NCBI GenBank assembly: GCA_938035125.1
Contig: CALHNS010000045.1
Coordinates: forward strand, 1 to 33,757
Source of the DNA: an uncultured Granulosicoccaceae bacterium
GTDB lineage: Bacteria > Pseudomonadota > Gammaproteobacteria > Granulosicoccales > Granulosicoccaceae
Direction of reading: 5' to 3'
DNA length: 33,757 nucleotides
Part shown: in pieces, positions 19,972 through 27,606 of the stretch
Layout: every line of letters starts with the position of its first letter
Numbering within the stretch: position 1 is the first letter of the stretch
Made by a program: the position numbers and the translations under genes
Notes under the pieces: model-generated
What the model was told of the DNA's origin: nothing
Database searches by the model: none
The model's input: only the letters and a program-made list of their open reading frames with translations

Positions 19972-20526
19972 ATGAATAATATTCTCGACATGCTGTTGTC
20001 CGGTAACAACGGACGCGCCGTTTCCGATCTTTCCAAACAATTCAATTTGCCTGAAGCACAAACCCGCTCAGCCATGGAAGATCTCATCCCCGCCCTAACT
20101 CGTGGCATGCAAAATAACAGCACCCAAGGCCCCGGCATGGACGATCTACTAAATGCGCTGCGCACTGGCGAGCACGCAAAATATATGGACGACCCAACCA
20201 CGTTGGGCAACAGTGCTACCACTAAAGATGGCAACGATATTTTAGGGCACATCTTCGGCAGTAAAGACGTCAGCCGAGAAGTGGCCAACCGAGCATCAAA
20301 AAATTCAGGTGTCAGCAGCGCCATTTTAAGAAAGATGTTACCCGTGGTAGCCACCTTGGCAATGGGTGCTTTAAGTAAAGGGGTATTTGGTGGCAACAAC
20401 ACCAATAACCGAGCGACCAACAACGCACAAGCCGGTGGGATTTTAGGAACGTTGCTCGATTCTGATCGTGATGGTTCGATTTGGGACGATGTGCTATCAA
20501 TGGCTGCCAAAACGATGCTTCGTTAA
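19972..20526 (+). CDS. DUF937-domain protein (YidB-like)
   Basis: A 184-residue protein of the DUF937 group. Recognised by the block GNDILGHIFGSKDVSREVAN followed by SGVSSAILRKMLPVVATLA and AMGALSKGVF, and a final GGILGTLLDSDRDGSIWDDV segment with an EF-hand-like acidic run. The N-terminal helices (NILDMLLSGNNGRAVSDLSK) match the family opening. Function is not established for the family. It sits 48 bases before the ferredoxin/AOR operon and may share its transcript, though no functional link is known. Confidence 0.85.
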   Translation: MNNILDMLLSGNNGRAVSDLSKQFNLPEAQTRSAMEDLIPALTRGMQNNSTQGPGMDDLLNALRTGEHAKYMDDPTTLGNSATTKDGNDILGHIFGSKDVSREVANRASKNSGVSSAILRKMLPVVATLAMGALSKGVFGGNNTNNRATNNAQAGGILGTLLDSDRDGSIWDDVLSMAAKTMLR

Positions 20527-20574
20527 TACCCATAAAACCAACGCTATAACTCAATCAGTACCGGAAGCTCTCGC

Positions 20575-20997
20575 ATGAAACAATTGATTCTGGATGCCGA
20601 CAAGTGCACCAGTTGCCTACAGTGTGAAATTGCCTGTTCCTTGGAACACGAGGGATTGTTCTCTCCAGCTTATTCTCGAATCAAAGTATTCGAATTTGAA
20701 CATGGAAAGCGAAACATTCCTTATACCTGCACTCAATGCGAAGAAGCGTGGTGTATGCACGCCTGCCCAACGAATGCGATTGCAATCAATATGGAACTGG
20801 GCACCAAGTATGTGATTGAAGATAAATGCGTTGGGTGCAAAGTGTGCACCCTAGCCTGCCCTTACGGCACCATTAATTACAATGCTAAATCAGGCAAAGT
20901 CACGAAGTGTAATTTATGCGATGGCGATCCTAAGTGCGCTGAAGCCTGCCCCACCGATGCCATTATTTACGCCGAACCCGCAGGAGCATCCGCATGA
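20575..20997 (+). CDS. four-cluster ferredoxin subunit of an AOR-type enzyme
   Basis: 140-residue polyferredoxin with exactly sixteen cysteines in four groups: 11/14/17/21, 52/55/60/64, 85/88/91/95 and 112/115/121/125. This pattern fits four [4Fe-4S] clusters and the HycB/CooF/AorA electron-transfer family. It presumably carries electrons between the AOR catalytic subunit and an unknown partner. There is no signal peptide, so it is cytosolic. A GGAAG site stands seven bases before the ATG. Its stop overlaps the AOR start (ATGA), showing tight translational coupling. Confidence 0.93.
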   Translation: MKQLILDADKCTSCLQCEIACSLEHEGLFSPAYSRIKVFEFEHGKRNIPYTCTQCEEAWCMHACPTNAIAINMELGTKYVIEDKCVGCKVCTLACPYGTINYNAKSGKVTKCNLCDGDPKCAEACPTDAIIYAEPAGASA

Positions 20998-22832
20998 CTT
21001 GGCATGGAAAAATCTTAAACGTAGATTTAACTAGCGGCACCGTAAAAACCGAAGCCTTAAATCGAGAGTGGGCGAATGAGTATTTAGGTGGACGTGGGCT
21101 GGCCACACGCTATCTCATGGACATGATGGATCCAAAAGCCGATGCCATGTCGCCTGAAAATGTGTTGATTTTTGCCACAGGCCCAATGACAGGAACAGCC
21201 TCTTCAACCAGTGGCCGATACTGCGTGGTTACCAAAGGCCCATTAACGAACGCGGTTGCCTGTTCCAATTCTGGTGGTAAATTTGGTGCTGAATTGAAGT
21301 ATGCAGGTTATGACTTACTGATTTGCACCGGTAAATCGGAAAAGCCTGTCTACCTATTAATTGAAGATGACAATGCTCAATTACTACCAGCTGATGAATA
21401 CTGGGGTACCACCGTTTGGCACACCGAAGAAACCTTAAAAGAGGTTCATAAAGATCCACAAATGAAAGTGGCCTCTATTGGTGTTGCCGGTGAGCAAGGC
21501 GTTAAGTATGCGTGTGTGGTAAACGATTTACATCGTGCAGCAGGACGATCCGGTGTGGGTGCGGTGATGGGTTCGAAGATGTTAAAAGCCGTTGCCGTTC
21601 GAGGCACTTTAGGCGTTCCCTGCCACGACCCGAAACGCGTTATGGACGTGACTAAAGAAACTCACAAGTTATTGGCAGACAGCAGTGGACGACGTTCACT
21701 TACTGAATCTGGCACAAACTCCATGATTGATTCCATGCATACCTTCGGCGGGCTTCCCACCAATAACTTTCAACAAGTTACTTTTGAAGGCTCGAAGAAC
21801 ATCAACCCTGAAGCTATGAAAACCCCGAACGCGAATGGGCATACCAATCTAATCACTAATAAAGCGTGTTTCGGTTGCACTATTGCTTGTGGTCGAGTGG
21901 CCCATATAGATAAAAAGCATTGGTCGATACGTGATCGCGAGCAATACCATCACGCATCTGGCGGTTTGGAATACGAAACAGCGTTTGCGTTCGGACCGGT
22001 TGTGGGTATAGACGATATCGATGCCCTAACCTTCGCAGGTTACTTAATGAATGAACACGGCATGGACCCAATCTCCTTTGGTGTAACGCTTGCCGCCGCG
22101 ATGGAACTGTATGAACTGGGCATTCTTACTTTAGAACACACTGATGGCGTGCCGTTGAACTTTGGCAATGCCGAAGCCTTAACCATCATGTCGGAAAAAA
22201 CAGGCTTACAACAAGGTTTTGGTAAAGAACTGGGGCTGGGTGCAAAGCGACTGTGCGAAAAGTATGGCCGCCCTGAACTGGCTATGGTGGTTAAAGGCCA
22301 AGAGTTTGCAGGTTACGATTCTCGCGCACTGCAAGGCATGGGCTTAGGCTATGCCACCAGTAATCGAGGTGCATGCCATTTAAAACACGATGTATTCGCT
22401 GAAGACATGGAAGATCAAACCGGTAACGGTAAAGCAAAGCCTTGTAAAGATTCGCAAGATCAAATCGCCATGATTGATTCCACTGGGCTGTGCCTATTCA
22501 CAACGGCTGCCTGGGATACTGATGCGTTTCAACGACAAATTGCTGCGGCATGCGGTGATGAATGGACCAGCGAGAAACTATTAGAATCTGGCGAGCGCAC
22601 TTGGAACTTGGAACGTTTATTTAATTTGCAAGCAGGCCTTACCGCAGCGGATGACACACTGCCACCGCGTTTATTAGAAACTCCTGCTCCTGCCGGTGTG
22701 GCAAAAGGTAATGTATCGGCACTGAAAACCATGTTGCCCGAATACTACGATTTGCGTGGCTGGACAACTGACGGTAAACCATCAAGCGATACGTTGAATC
22801 GTTTGTCGTTAAACGCACATGCGGTTCATTGA
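20994..22832 (+). CDS. aor: aldehyde ferredoxin oxidoreductase family (W/Mo-bispterin) enzyme
   Basis: Catalytic subunit, 612 residues, the family's normal length. Family members oxidise aldehydes to acids (or run in reverse) with a tungsten-bispterin cofactor and one [4Fe-4S] cluster. Seen: the N-terminal domain with GGRGLATRYLMD and FATGPMTGTASSTSGRY, the cluster ligands Cys292, Cys295 and Cys299 in ACFGCTIACGRV, the distal Cys500 in DSTGLCLF, and the active-site acidic EYET at 326-329. His462 in RGACHLKHD also fits. The partner ferredoxin is immediately upstream and a MoaD-like protein immediately downstream. No FAD subunit such as the one in some bacterial AOR complexes is nearby. Substrate cannot be assigned. 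Confidence 0.95.
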   Translation: MTWHGKILNVDLTSGTVKTEALNREWANEYLGGRGLATRYLMDMMDPKADAMSPENVLIFATGPMTGTASSTSGRYCVVTKGPLTNAVACSNSGGKFGAELKYAGYDLLICTGKSEKPVYLLIEDDNAQLLPADEYWGTTVWHTEETLKEVHKDPQMKVASIGVAGEQGVKYACVVNDLHRAAGRSGVGAVMGSKMLKAVAVRGTLGVPCHDPKRVMDVTKETHKLLADSSGRRSLTESGTNSMIDSMHTFGGLPTNNFQQVTFEGSKNINPEAMKTPNANGHTNLITNKACFGCTIACGRVAHIDKKHWSIRDREQYHHASGGLEYETAFAFGPVVGIDDIDALTFAGYLMNEHGMDPISFGVTLAAAMELYELGILTLEHTDGVPLNFGNAEALTIMSEKTGLQQGFGKELGLGAKRLCEKYGRPELAMVVKGQEFAGYDSRALQGMGLGYATSNRGACHLKHDVFAEDMEDQTGNGKAKPCKDSQDQIAMIDSTGLCLFTTAAWDTDAFQRQIAAACGDEWTSEKLLESGERTWNLERLFNLQAGLTAADDTLPPRLLETPAPAGVAKGNVSALKTMLPEYYDLRGWTTDGKPSSDTLNRLSLNAHAVH

Positions 22833-23095
22833 TGAACGCCACACACAGTGTGGCGCTCTCAATTGGTAGTGCGTTACTTGACCAAGTTAGCCCAGCTTAC
22901 CGTGCTGAATCACAACGTATCAACGTAGAAGAAGACACAAGCGTTGCCGAAGTTTTGATACGCATTGGGCTATCCACTGAACAATCACTGTTAATTGTTT
23001 TAAACGATACTTTAGTGACCCGTCCGGCCATTAACACCCAATTACTGACGGATGGTGACAACCTGTCGTTTATGCCGCCCATACATGCAGGCTGA
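22832..23095 (+). CDS. MoaD/ThiS-family sulfur-carrier-like protein
   Basis: 87-residue beta-grasp protein beginning at ATG 22832, which shares a base with the AOR stop (TGATG). The C-terminal half shows the family shape: a loop with VAEVLIRIG, a strand LLIVLNDTLV, then LLTDGDNLSFMPP and the end PPIHAG. MoaD and ThiS normally end in Gly-Gly, which is adenylated and thiocarboxylated; here the end is Ala-Gly. It is likely dedicated to the pterin cofactor or maturation of the AOR. Its last 54 bases overlap the end of the surface-protein gene on the other strand. Confidence 0.85.
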   Translation: MNATHSVALSIGSALLDQVSPAYRAESQRINVEEDTSVAEVLIRIGLSTEQSLLIVLNDTLVTRPAINTQLLTDGDNLSFMPPIHAG

Positions 23096-25048
23096 CGCCA
23101 GCAGCATCAACATAACCAACATTTGCCAAGAAAGCGCTCCACTGTTACTTCTAGATGCCGTGCTAGCGGTTTCGATAACATCAGTCGCATCAGTATCAAC
23201 CCCTGGAAGTTCTGATTGAAGCGGCGTTGCGACTAGATCGACTGGCTCTTGCGGCTCAACAGTTTCAGCTGGCTGGTTCGTATTAATTGGGAATGGAAGA
23301 TTAGTTACGCTTTCTTCTTCCATGTTCTCATCTAAATTTTCTTCGGCATTAAGTTCAGAATTCTCATCAGTACTCTCTTCGGTGTTACCGTCAAGATTAT
23401 CCGATTCATCCACAGGCATTGTGTCTACCATTTCGGTTTCAATGTCGGTGTTGTCTTCTTCAGTTTCTTCAACCGGTACTGCGGTTTCCTCTTCAACATC
23501 AATCATTGATGCAGGATCTTCGAACATTACTACAGCAAAATCTCGGTTGTTCGCTGAGTTACTGTCATTGGCAACCGATGTAACGGCACTGATTAGCTGC
23601 GTACCACCACCTTCTGCGTTAATTTCAAATGCCAGTTCGCGCGATTCATTGGCATCAAGACTTAAAAACGAACACACAATAGGACTCGTACCAGAACAAT
23701 CGCTTGGCATCAGATCAACCGCTACGCCATCGGTAAAATGCAATTCAACATTTACAGTACCTGAAGCCTGTTCAGAGGTATTGAACACATCTAAAGTGAT
23801 CTTTCCAAGCTCCCCAACAGACCAAGCACCATCGTTGGCGCCAACATCACGAGTTGTTACTAAAGCCACACCAATGTCTGTGGTTAAGTCATCGTTGGCA
23901 TCAGAAACTAATATATCCACAGTGAACGTATTGTCATCAGCGTTTGATTCAAACACATCATTGGTTACAAAAGCGGTAATCGGGCGAACTGAACTGCCGC
24001 CTTCAACCACATCAATGGCCATGTCAAATTTATGAAATTCATTTGGCGCCGTTGGTTCTAGAGAATCTAGATTACAAGTAACAACTTGCCCTTCAAATGA
24101 ACATTCAGGTGATACGCCGCGCACTCGCAAACCGGCTGCAAATTCTGTGGATACCACAATATTTTCACCGTGATCAAATCGATCATGGTTTTCAATGATG
24201 GCGGAAATTCGGAACGAATTGCCCGCACTCATGATGTCAGTGCCATCGGCGATAGTGACAGGGTCTGTGACAATGGTAACCGCCATATCGGTTTCACCAT
24301 CGATCATTTCAATGCCACCATTGCGGCAACTGATGCCTGTTGCCGTTGTTGGTGTACAAGTGCGTGTGCCGCCAGATAAATCTTTCATGAGCAACAATCG
24401 GTCTAATTCAAATCCATCTTCGCGAGCCGACACCATGATGGTGTTCATACCCGCATTCTCGATGTCTAAAAACAATGTCTTTTGGATGCCACACGATCCC
24501 ACTCCACCGGCATCACGTTGTGCACTGGACCATTTCCAAGCGCGCGCACCTGCTGTACAGAACTGCAGGGTTTCACCGCTATCTGGCCATTCACCATTAA
24601 GCCCAACATGAATGCCGTTGTCTTCTGTTCCAGTTGAGAACGCTCTGGCGTGCACGAAATAACGACCAGGCTCAGGTACGTTCACTTCCCAATGCATTTC
24701 TGGTCCTGTACCCGCACGCCCCCAAAAAGCCACAGGTGGAAACTGCGGATCATCGTGGGTGACACGAATGTCGGGTAAAAGCTCGAAGTAAACACCACCG
24801 CTGGCCGTATCAGAATGATTAGGGTCGGGGTCTTCTTCTAAAGGGAGCTGCTGTGCATTTGCATCCGTAAGCACCCAGCGATCATCTTTATAAGTGAAAT
24901 CTTCAGCTTCAATGCTGATTGCAAGATAATCATTAGTGGTTTGAATATCAGCGGCATAGCTTGGTTGCAAAGCAAGACCGAACAACGACAGCGAAAACAA
25001 CGCGGTGTTTAGAACGTTCAAGGGACGCCTCGAGAAATTAGGTTTCAT
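23042..25048 (-). CDS. exported CBM-like/CARDB-type repeat protein with C-terminal anchor
   Basis: 668-residue surface or periplasmic protein of unknown function. A signal peptide is likely (residues 1-32, hydrophobic ALFSLSLFGLAL, then PSYAA). Residues 35-230 resemble the carbohydrate-binding-like beta domain seen in many marine gammaproteobacteria (EAEDFTYKDDRWVLTDA, SGGVYFELLPD, GLNGEWP and FELDRLLLMKDLSGG). Residues about 250-510 hold two CARDB/DUF11-like beta-sandwich repeats (NDVFESNADDNTFTV and SVANDSNSANNRDFAV ends). Residues 515-630 are an acidic Glu/Asp/Asn/Thr linker. The end carries SNSGALSW, a hydrophobic helix and RHKRQ. The GGAGGG before the ATG is unusually close (0-1 base). 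A TTG nine codons in (about 25021) has a better-spaced GAGG and would shorten the signal peptide. Confidence 0.9.
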   Translation of the reverse strand: MKPNFSRRPLNVLNTALFSLSLFGLALQPSYAADIQTTNDYLAISIEAEDFTYKDDRWVLTDANAQQLPLEEDPDPNHSDTASGGVYFELLPDIRVTHDDPQFPPVAFWGRAGTGPEMHWEVNVPEPGRYFVHARAFSTGTEDNGIHVGLNGEWPDSGETLQFCTAGARAWKWSSAQRDAGGVGSCGIQKTLFLDIENAGMNTIMVSAREDGFELDRLLLMKDLSGGTRTCTPTTATGISCRNGGIEMIDGETDMAVTIVTDPVTIADGTDIMSAGNSFRISAIIENHDRFDHGENIVVSTEFAAGLRVRGVSPECSFEGQVVTCNLDSLEPTAPNEFHKFDMAIDVVEGGSSVRPITAFVTNDVFESNADDNTFTVDILVSDANDDLTTDIGVALVTTRDVGANDGAWSVGELGKITLDVFNTSEQASGTVNVELHFTDGVAVDLMPSDCSGTSPIVCSFLSLDANESRELAFEINAEGGGTQLISAVTSVANDSNSANNRDFAVVMFEDPASMIDVEEETAVPVEETEEDNTDIETEMVDTMPVDESDNLDGNTEESTDENSELNAEENLDENMEEESVTNLPFPINTNQPAETVEPQEPVDLVATPLQSELPGVDTDATDVIETASTASRSNSGALSWQMLVMLMLLASACMYGRHKRQVVTIRQ

Positions 25049-25139
25049 CCCTCCAGTAACGGCCTTAACACCCTGTATCCGCAGTGATCAACTGGCTTTT
25101 TACTGGTTTATATCTATAAATGCATAAGGAATCAATTTT

Positions 25140-25328
25140 ATGAGGATGCTGATTGTGAAAACCAGCACACAAAGTGAGCTCAGCAACCTAGCCCGCACAT
25201 TGCACGAGCTCATTCGAGCTTTGCCCGCCATTCGCCAGCATAAAGGACCAGATGCGGTACAGTTCCAACTGAAACTGATCGCCCACTTCCAACGCCAGCA
25301 CGACAGGGCCGTTAGTCGACTGAGCTAA
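25140..25328 (+). CDS. small hypothetical protein (62 residues)
   Basis: Not recognised. A basic, mostly helical protein (SELSNLARTLHELIRALPA, then FQLKLIAHFQRQHDRAVSRL) with no membrane segment. An AAGGA stands about nine bases upstream of the ATG, the best argument for translation. A competing 100-codon frame occupies most of the same DNA on the minus strand; the sequence does not decide between them. Confidence 0.42.
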   Translation: MRMLIVKTSTQSELSNLARTLHELIRALPAIRQHKGPDAVQFQLKLIAHFQRQHDRAVSRLS

Positions 25329-25487
25329 TTTGGCTGTAAATCCTGCAAACAAAGCCGCGCCGATGTTTTCGCGCCTGTGATCAGGGTCACGAATCTCGCC
25401 TAGATCACCCAAAACGGACTTGAATACAACGATTTCTGACGACCATTCGATAGAGTGAACCGCGAAGTTCTCTAAACTGCCGCACAT
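25188..25487 (-). CDS. possible hypothetical protein antisense to the small plus-strand ORF
   Basis: A 99-residue frame beginning MCGSLENFAVHSIEW and including RENIGAALFAGFTAKLAQS and NGPVVLALEVGDQFQLELY. It fills the otherwise empty 25329-25485 gap, and its codons resemble those of neighbouring genes. Its ATG and the ATG of the membrane protein below share a CATG palindrome. No Shine-Dalgarno is seen and the family is unknown. It is mutually exclusive with, or overlaps, the plus-strand 62-residue ORF. Confidence 0.28.
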   Translation of the reverse strand: MCGSLENFAVHSIEWSSEIVVFKSVLGDLGEIRDPDHRRENIGAALFAGFTAKLAQSTNGPVVLALEVGDQFQLELYRIWSFMLANGGQSSNELVQCAG

Positions 25488-27096
25488 GGATATTGCAACA
25501 GTGCAACTCATCATGAGCGGCTTAGGCATTCTCGCAGCCTTGCTCATCGCCTTTCTTGGCCCCGGACGCCCATGGATACGCTGGCCGTTGGCTATTGCCA
25601 CTGGCGCAGGCGTCGCCATTACCGGCTGGCCGACACTTTGGCAGGGCGAATCCAGCCCGCAATTCCAGCTTTACCAGAGCTTGTTATTGGCGGCGGTGAT
25701 CGTACTGGTGGCGCTACTGATCATTATGCTGTTGTACCCAAGCCGAAGCCGACAACGGCGAAATGCTTCTGAAGCGGAATTAACAAACACCGAGTCAATT
25801 GTTCTGCCAACACAGATGGCCACACCAACATCGGCCGAACTTGCCCTAGAAGATTTTTCAACCTCTCAGGAAGCCGGTCGTGATGCGATCGCTTTAGAGC
25901 TGGACGAAAGCCCCAATGCCATGATTGCCAACCAAAAAGAGCATGCGCTGATGCATTTATTAGCGACTGCGAAAAAAACCAAAGGCGACACAACAATGAA
26001 CGAGAAAAACGCAACTACTGGGCTTATCGCCAACGAATCAGAACCGTTATTAGTGGAAACAACCACCAACGACCCTTTCATTGATCAAGTTATCGAAAAC
26101 GAAATTGATTCACCCGCTGTTAGTGCTGACGGCGCAAGTAGCGCAGATGTTGTGTCTTTAGCCGAACGCCGAGTAAAACGCGAAGATGCAGCAGCGGCGG
26201 ATGCACTGGATTTATCCGATTCGGAAGAGCTTTACCAGGCAATGCGGGATGCTGAAGCTGAATTAGATTTACCAGAAGATTCCACTTGGCTGAATGATGA
26301 ATTGGAAACCGAGCTTAAAGATCGCGATCCGAACGACATCATCGATGATTCAGATAAAGATGCCATGGGTGAAGAAATTGAAGACGCAGAAATTCTAGCC
26401 ATTGATTTGGAAGCTGACACCGATGCAACCACAGCGGATTTACCGTTTTCAGAAGACTTTGAAATCAAAACCGATTCAGCTGATATCGATCTTGGCCCTG
26501 CGATCCCAGATTCAGTAGCGGCTCTTAACGCCAAGTTGGAATCATTAACGCTGGAAGATGCGTTAAGCGCCCAACGTCAGTCGATTGCTCGACTCAGTAA
26601 CGACACCGACACGCTAGCTGATCGCTTAACAGAATGGCGCAAACTGAGCGACTCTCAAGAACAAACGGCTTGGCAGGCATCACTTCAGCAAGGCCAAACC
26701 GTGCAACATCAGCAGCAGCGTATTTTGGCTGAGAATAATTTTCGACGCGCCGCGGTGGAATTAATCCGAACCCAGCGAGACGTTATGCGTCAGCTGATGA
26801 CACAAATCGGCACACTGGGCGAACAGCGTGAGGAAGATCTAGCCTCATTAACTAATTTACAAGAAACGTCGCTGAATCAACGCCGTCTTGCCCGCCAAGC
26901 AGCGCTTTTAGCGCGAAAAGCAGCGGCCGATAAGCAAGCGGTGCTGGTTACCCTACGCCAAGAGCAAAACGCTCACGCTCGCACTCAGAGCGCTGCCAAG
27001 CGCGCGATGGATATCGCTCGCAACGCGGTCGATAAATTGGCCCAACATGAGAGCCGTCTAGGACTGTCGAATAACCGACAGAGCACCGATTCATAA
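25486..27096 (+). CDS. membrane protein with acidic linker and C-terminal coiled coil, unknown function
   Basis: 536 residues, not recognised. Three hydrophobic helices at about 6-25, 31-49 and 62-84, then a basic stop (PSRSRQRR). Residues 85-350 are low-complexity and strongly acidic (for example DRDPNDIIDDSDKDAMGEEI), probably disordered. From about 355 to 525 there is a Gln/Arg/Ala/Leu-rich helical coiled-coil region (AQRQSIARLSNDTDTLADRL onward, LARQAALLARKAAADKQAVL). This layout suits a membrane-tethered scaffold reaching into the cytoplasm. The start ATG has no clear Shine-Dalgarno. No enzyme motif is visible. Confidence 0.85.
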   Translation: MDIATVQLIMSGLGILAALLIAFLGPGRPWIRWPLAIATGAGVAITGWPTLWQGESSPQFQLYQSLLLAAVIVLVALLIIMLLYPSRSRQRRNASEAELTNTESIVLPTQMATPTSAELALEDFSTSQEAGRDAIALELDESPNAMIANQKEHALMHLLATAKKTKGDTTMNEKNATTGLIANESEPLLVETTTNDPFIDQVIENEIDSPAVSADGASSADVVSLAERRVKREDAAAADALDLSDSEELYQAMRDAEAELDLPEDSTWLNDELETELKDRDPNDIIDDSDKDAMGEEIEDAEILAIDLEADTDATTADLPFSEDFEIKTDSADIDLGPAIPDSVAALNAKLESLTLEDALSAQRQSIARLSNDTDTLADRLTEWRKLSDSQEQTAWQASLQQGQTVQHQQQRILAENNFRRAAVELIRTQRDVMRQLMTQIGTLGEQREEDLASLTNLQETSLNQRRLARQAALLARKAAADKQAVLVTLRQEQNAHARTQSAAKRAMDIARNAVDKLAQHESRLGLSNNRQSTDS

Positions 27097-27221
27097 GCTT
27101 TTTTATGTGAAATAGTGCTAATTATCATTTCCTTACACTTCATAAGGGAACATCTGTTGCTGCCGATAGTCGTATAACCTTGTAACCACCGTGGTTAATA
27201 CCTAATTTTTTGGAGATTTGT

Positions 27222-27512
27222 ATGACTGATTCAACCCGCCGTAAGTTTGTCACGTACTTAGGCGCAGGCGCGGTAGCCGTTCCTGTAAGCGCGCTAATCG
27301 GCACTTTGCCTAGTCACGCTGCCGAGCTGGTTGATCCAGCATCGGATCAAGCTGTAGCGCTGCAATATACCGCTGAGACGGAAATGGAAGGCAAGAATTG
27401 CTCAACCTGCACACTGTATCAAGGCGGCGAAGCCTCAGGCATGTGCCCTCTTTTCGCAGGCAAAGAAGTAGCAGCAAACGCTTGGTGCAGCGCGTACACG
27501 CCTAAAGCGTAA
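27222..27512 (+). CDS. high-potential iron-sulfur protein (HiPIP), Tat-exported
   Basis: 96-residue periplasmic electron carrier. The N-terminus MTDSTRRKFVTYLGAGAVAV is a twin-arginine signal (RRKF) with cleavage likely near SHA-AEL. The four ligands of the single [4Fe-4S] cluster are Cys60, Cys63, Cys75 and Cys89 (C-x2-C-x11-C-x13-C), with the usual aromatic context NAWCSAY. GGAG lies six bases before the ATG at 27222, so an upstream TTG is not needed. HiPIPs donate electrons to terminal oxidases or reaction centres; which one applies here is unknown. Monocistronic, closed by a strong terminator. Confidence 0.95.
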   Translation: MTDSTRRKFVTYLGAGAVAVPVSALIGTLPSHAAELVDPASDQAVALQYTAETEMEGKNCSTCTLYQGGEASGMCPLFAGKEVAANAWCSAYTPKA

Positions 27513-27531
27513 TTGCATACAGAAGTAATGC

Positions 27532-27566
27532 AAAAAAGGCCGACTAACTCAGTCGGCCTTTTTTTT
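27532..27566. terminator. bidirectional intrinsic terminator
   Basis: Stem GGCCGACT / AGTCGGCC with 5-base loop AACTC, flanked by A6 on the left and T8 on the right, so it can stop transcription from both sides. It lies between the convergent HiPIP gene and the CNNM/CBS gene. Confidence 0.92.
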
Positions 27567-27606
27567 CGCCCATAATCTTTACATCTTAATAATCAGCACG
27601 ACCTAA

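Noticed and set aside
19968-20510. 180-codon frame on the minus strand
   Set aside because: Complete antisense of the DUF937 gene, whose protein is recognisable; the antisense product is not.
23322-24035. 237-codon Ser-rich open frame on the plus strand
   Set aside because: It is the antisense shadow of the acidic linker and repeats of the surface protein; low-complexity Ser/Val/Thr composition and no ribosome site.
27110-27135. Possible Fur-type box (TGATAAT-like on the minus strand) upstream of the HiPIP gene
   Set aside because: Only one half site fits; the second half diverges at most positions, so it is no better than chance in A+T-rich DNA.
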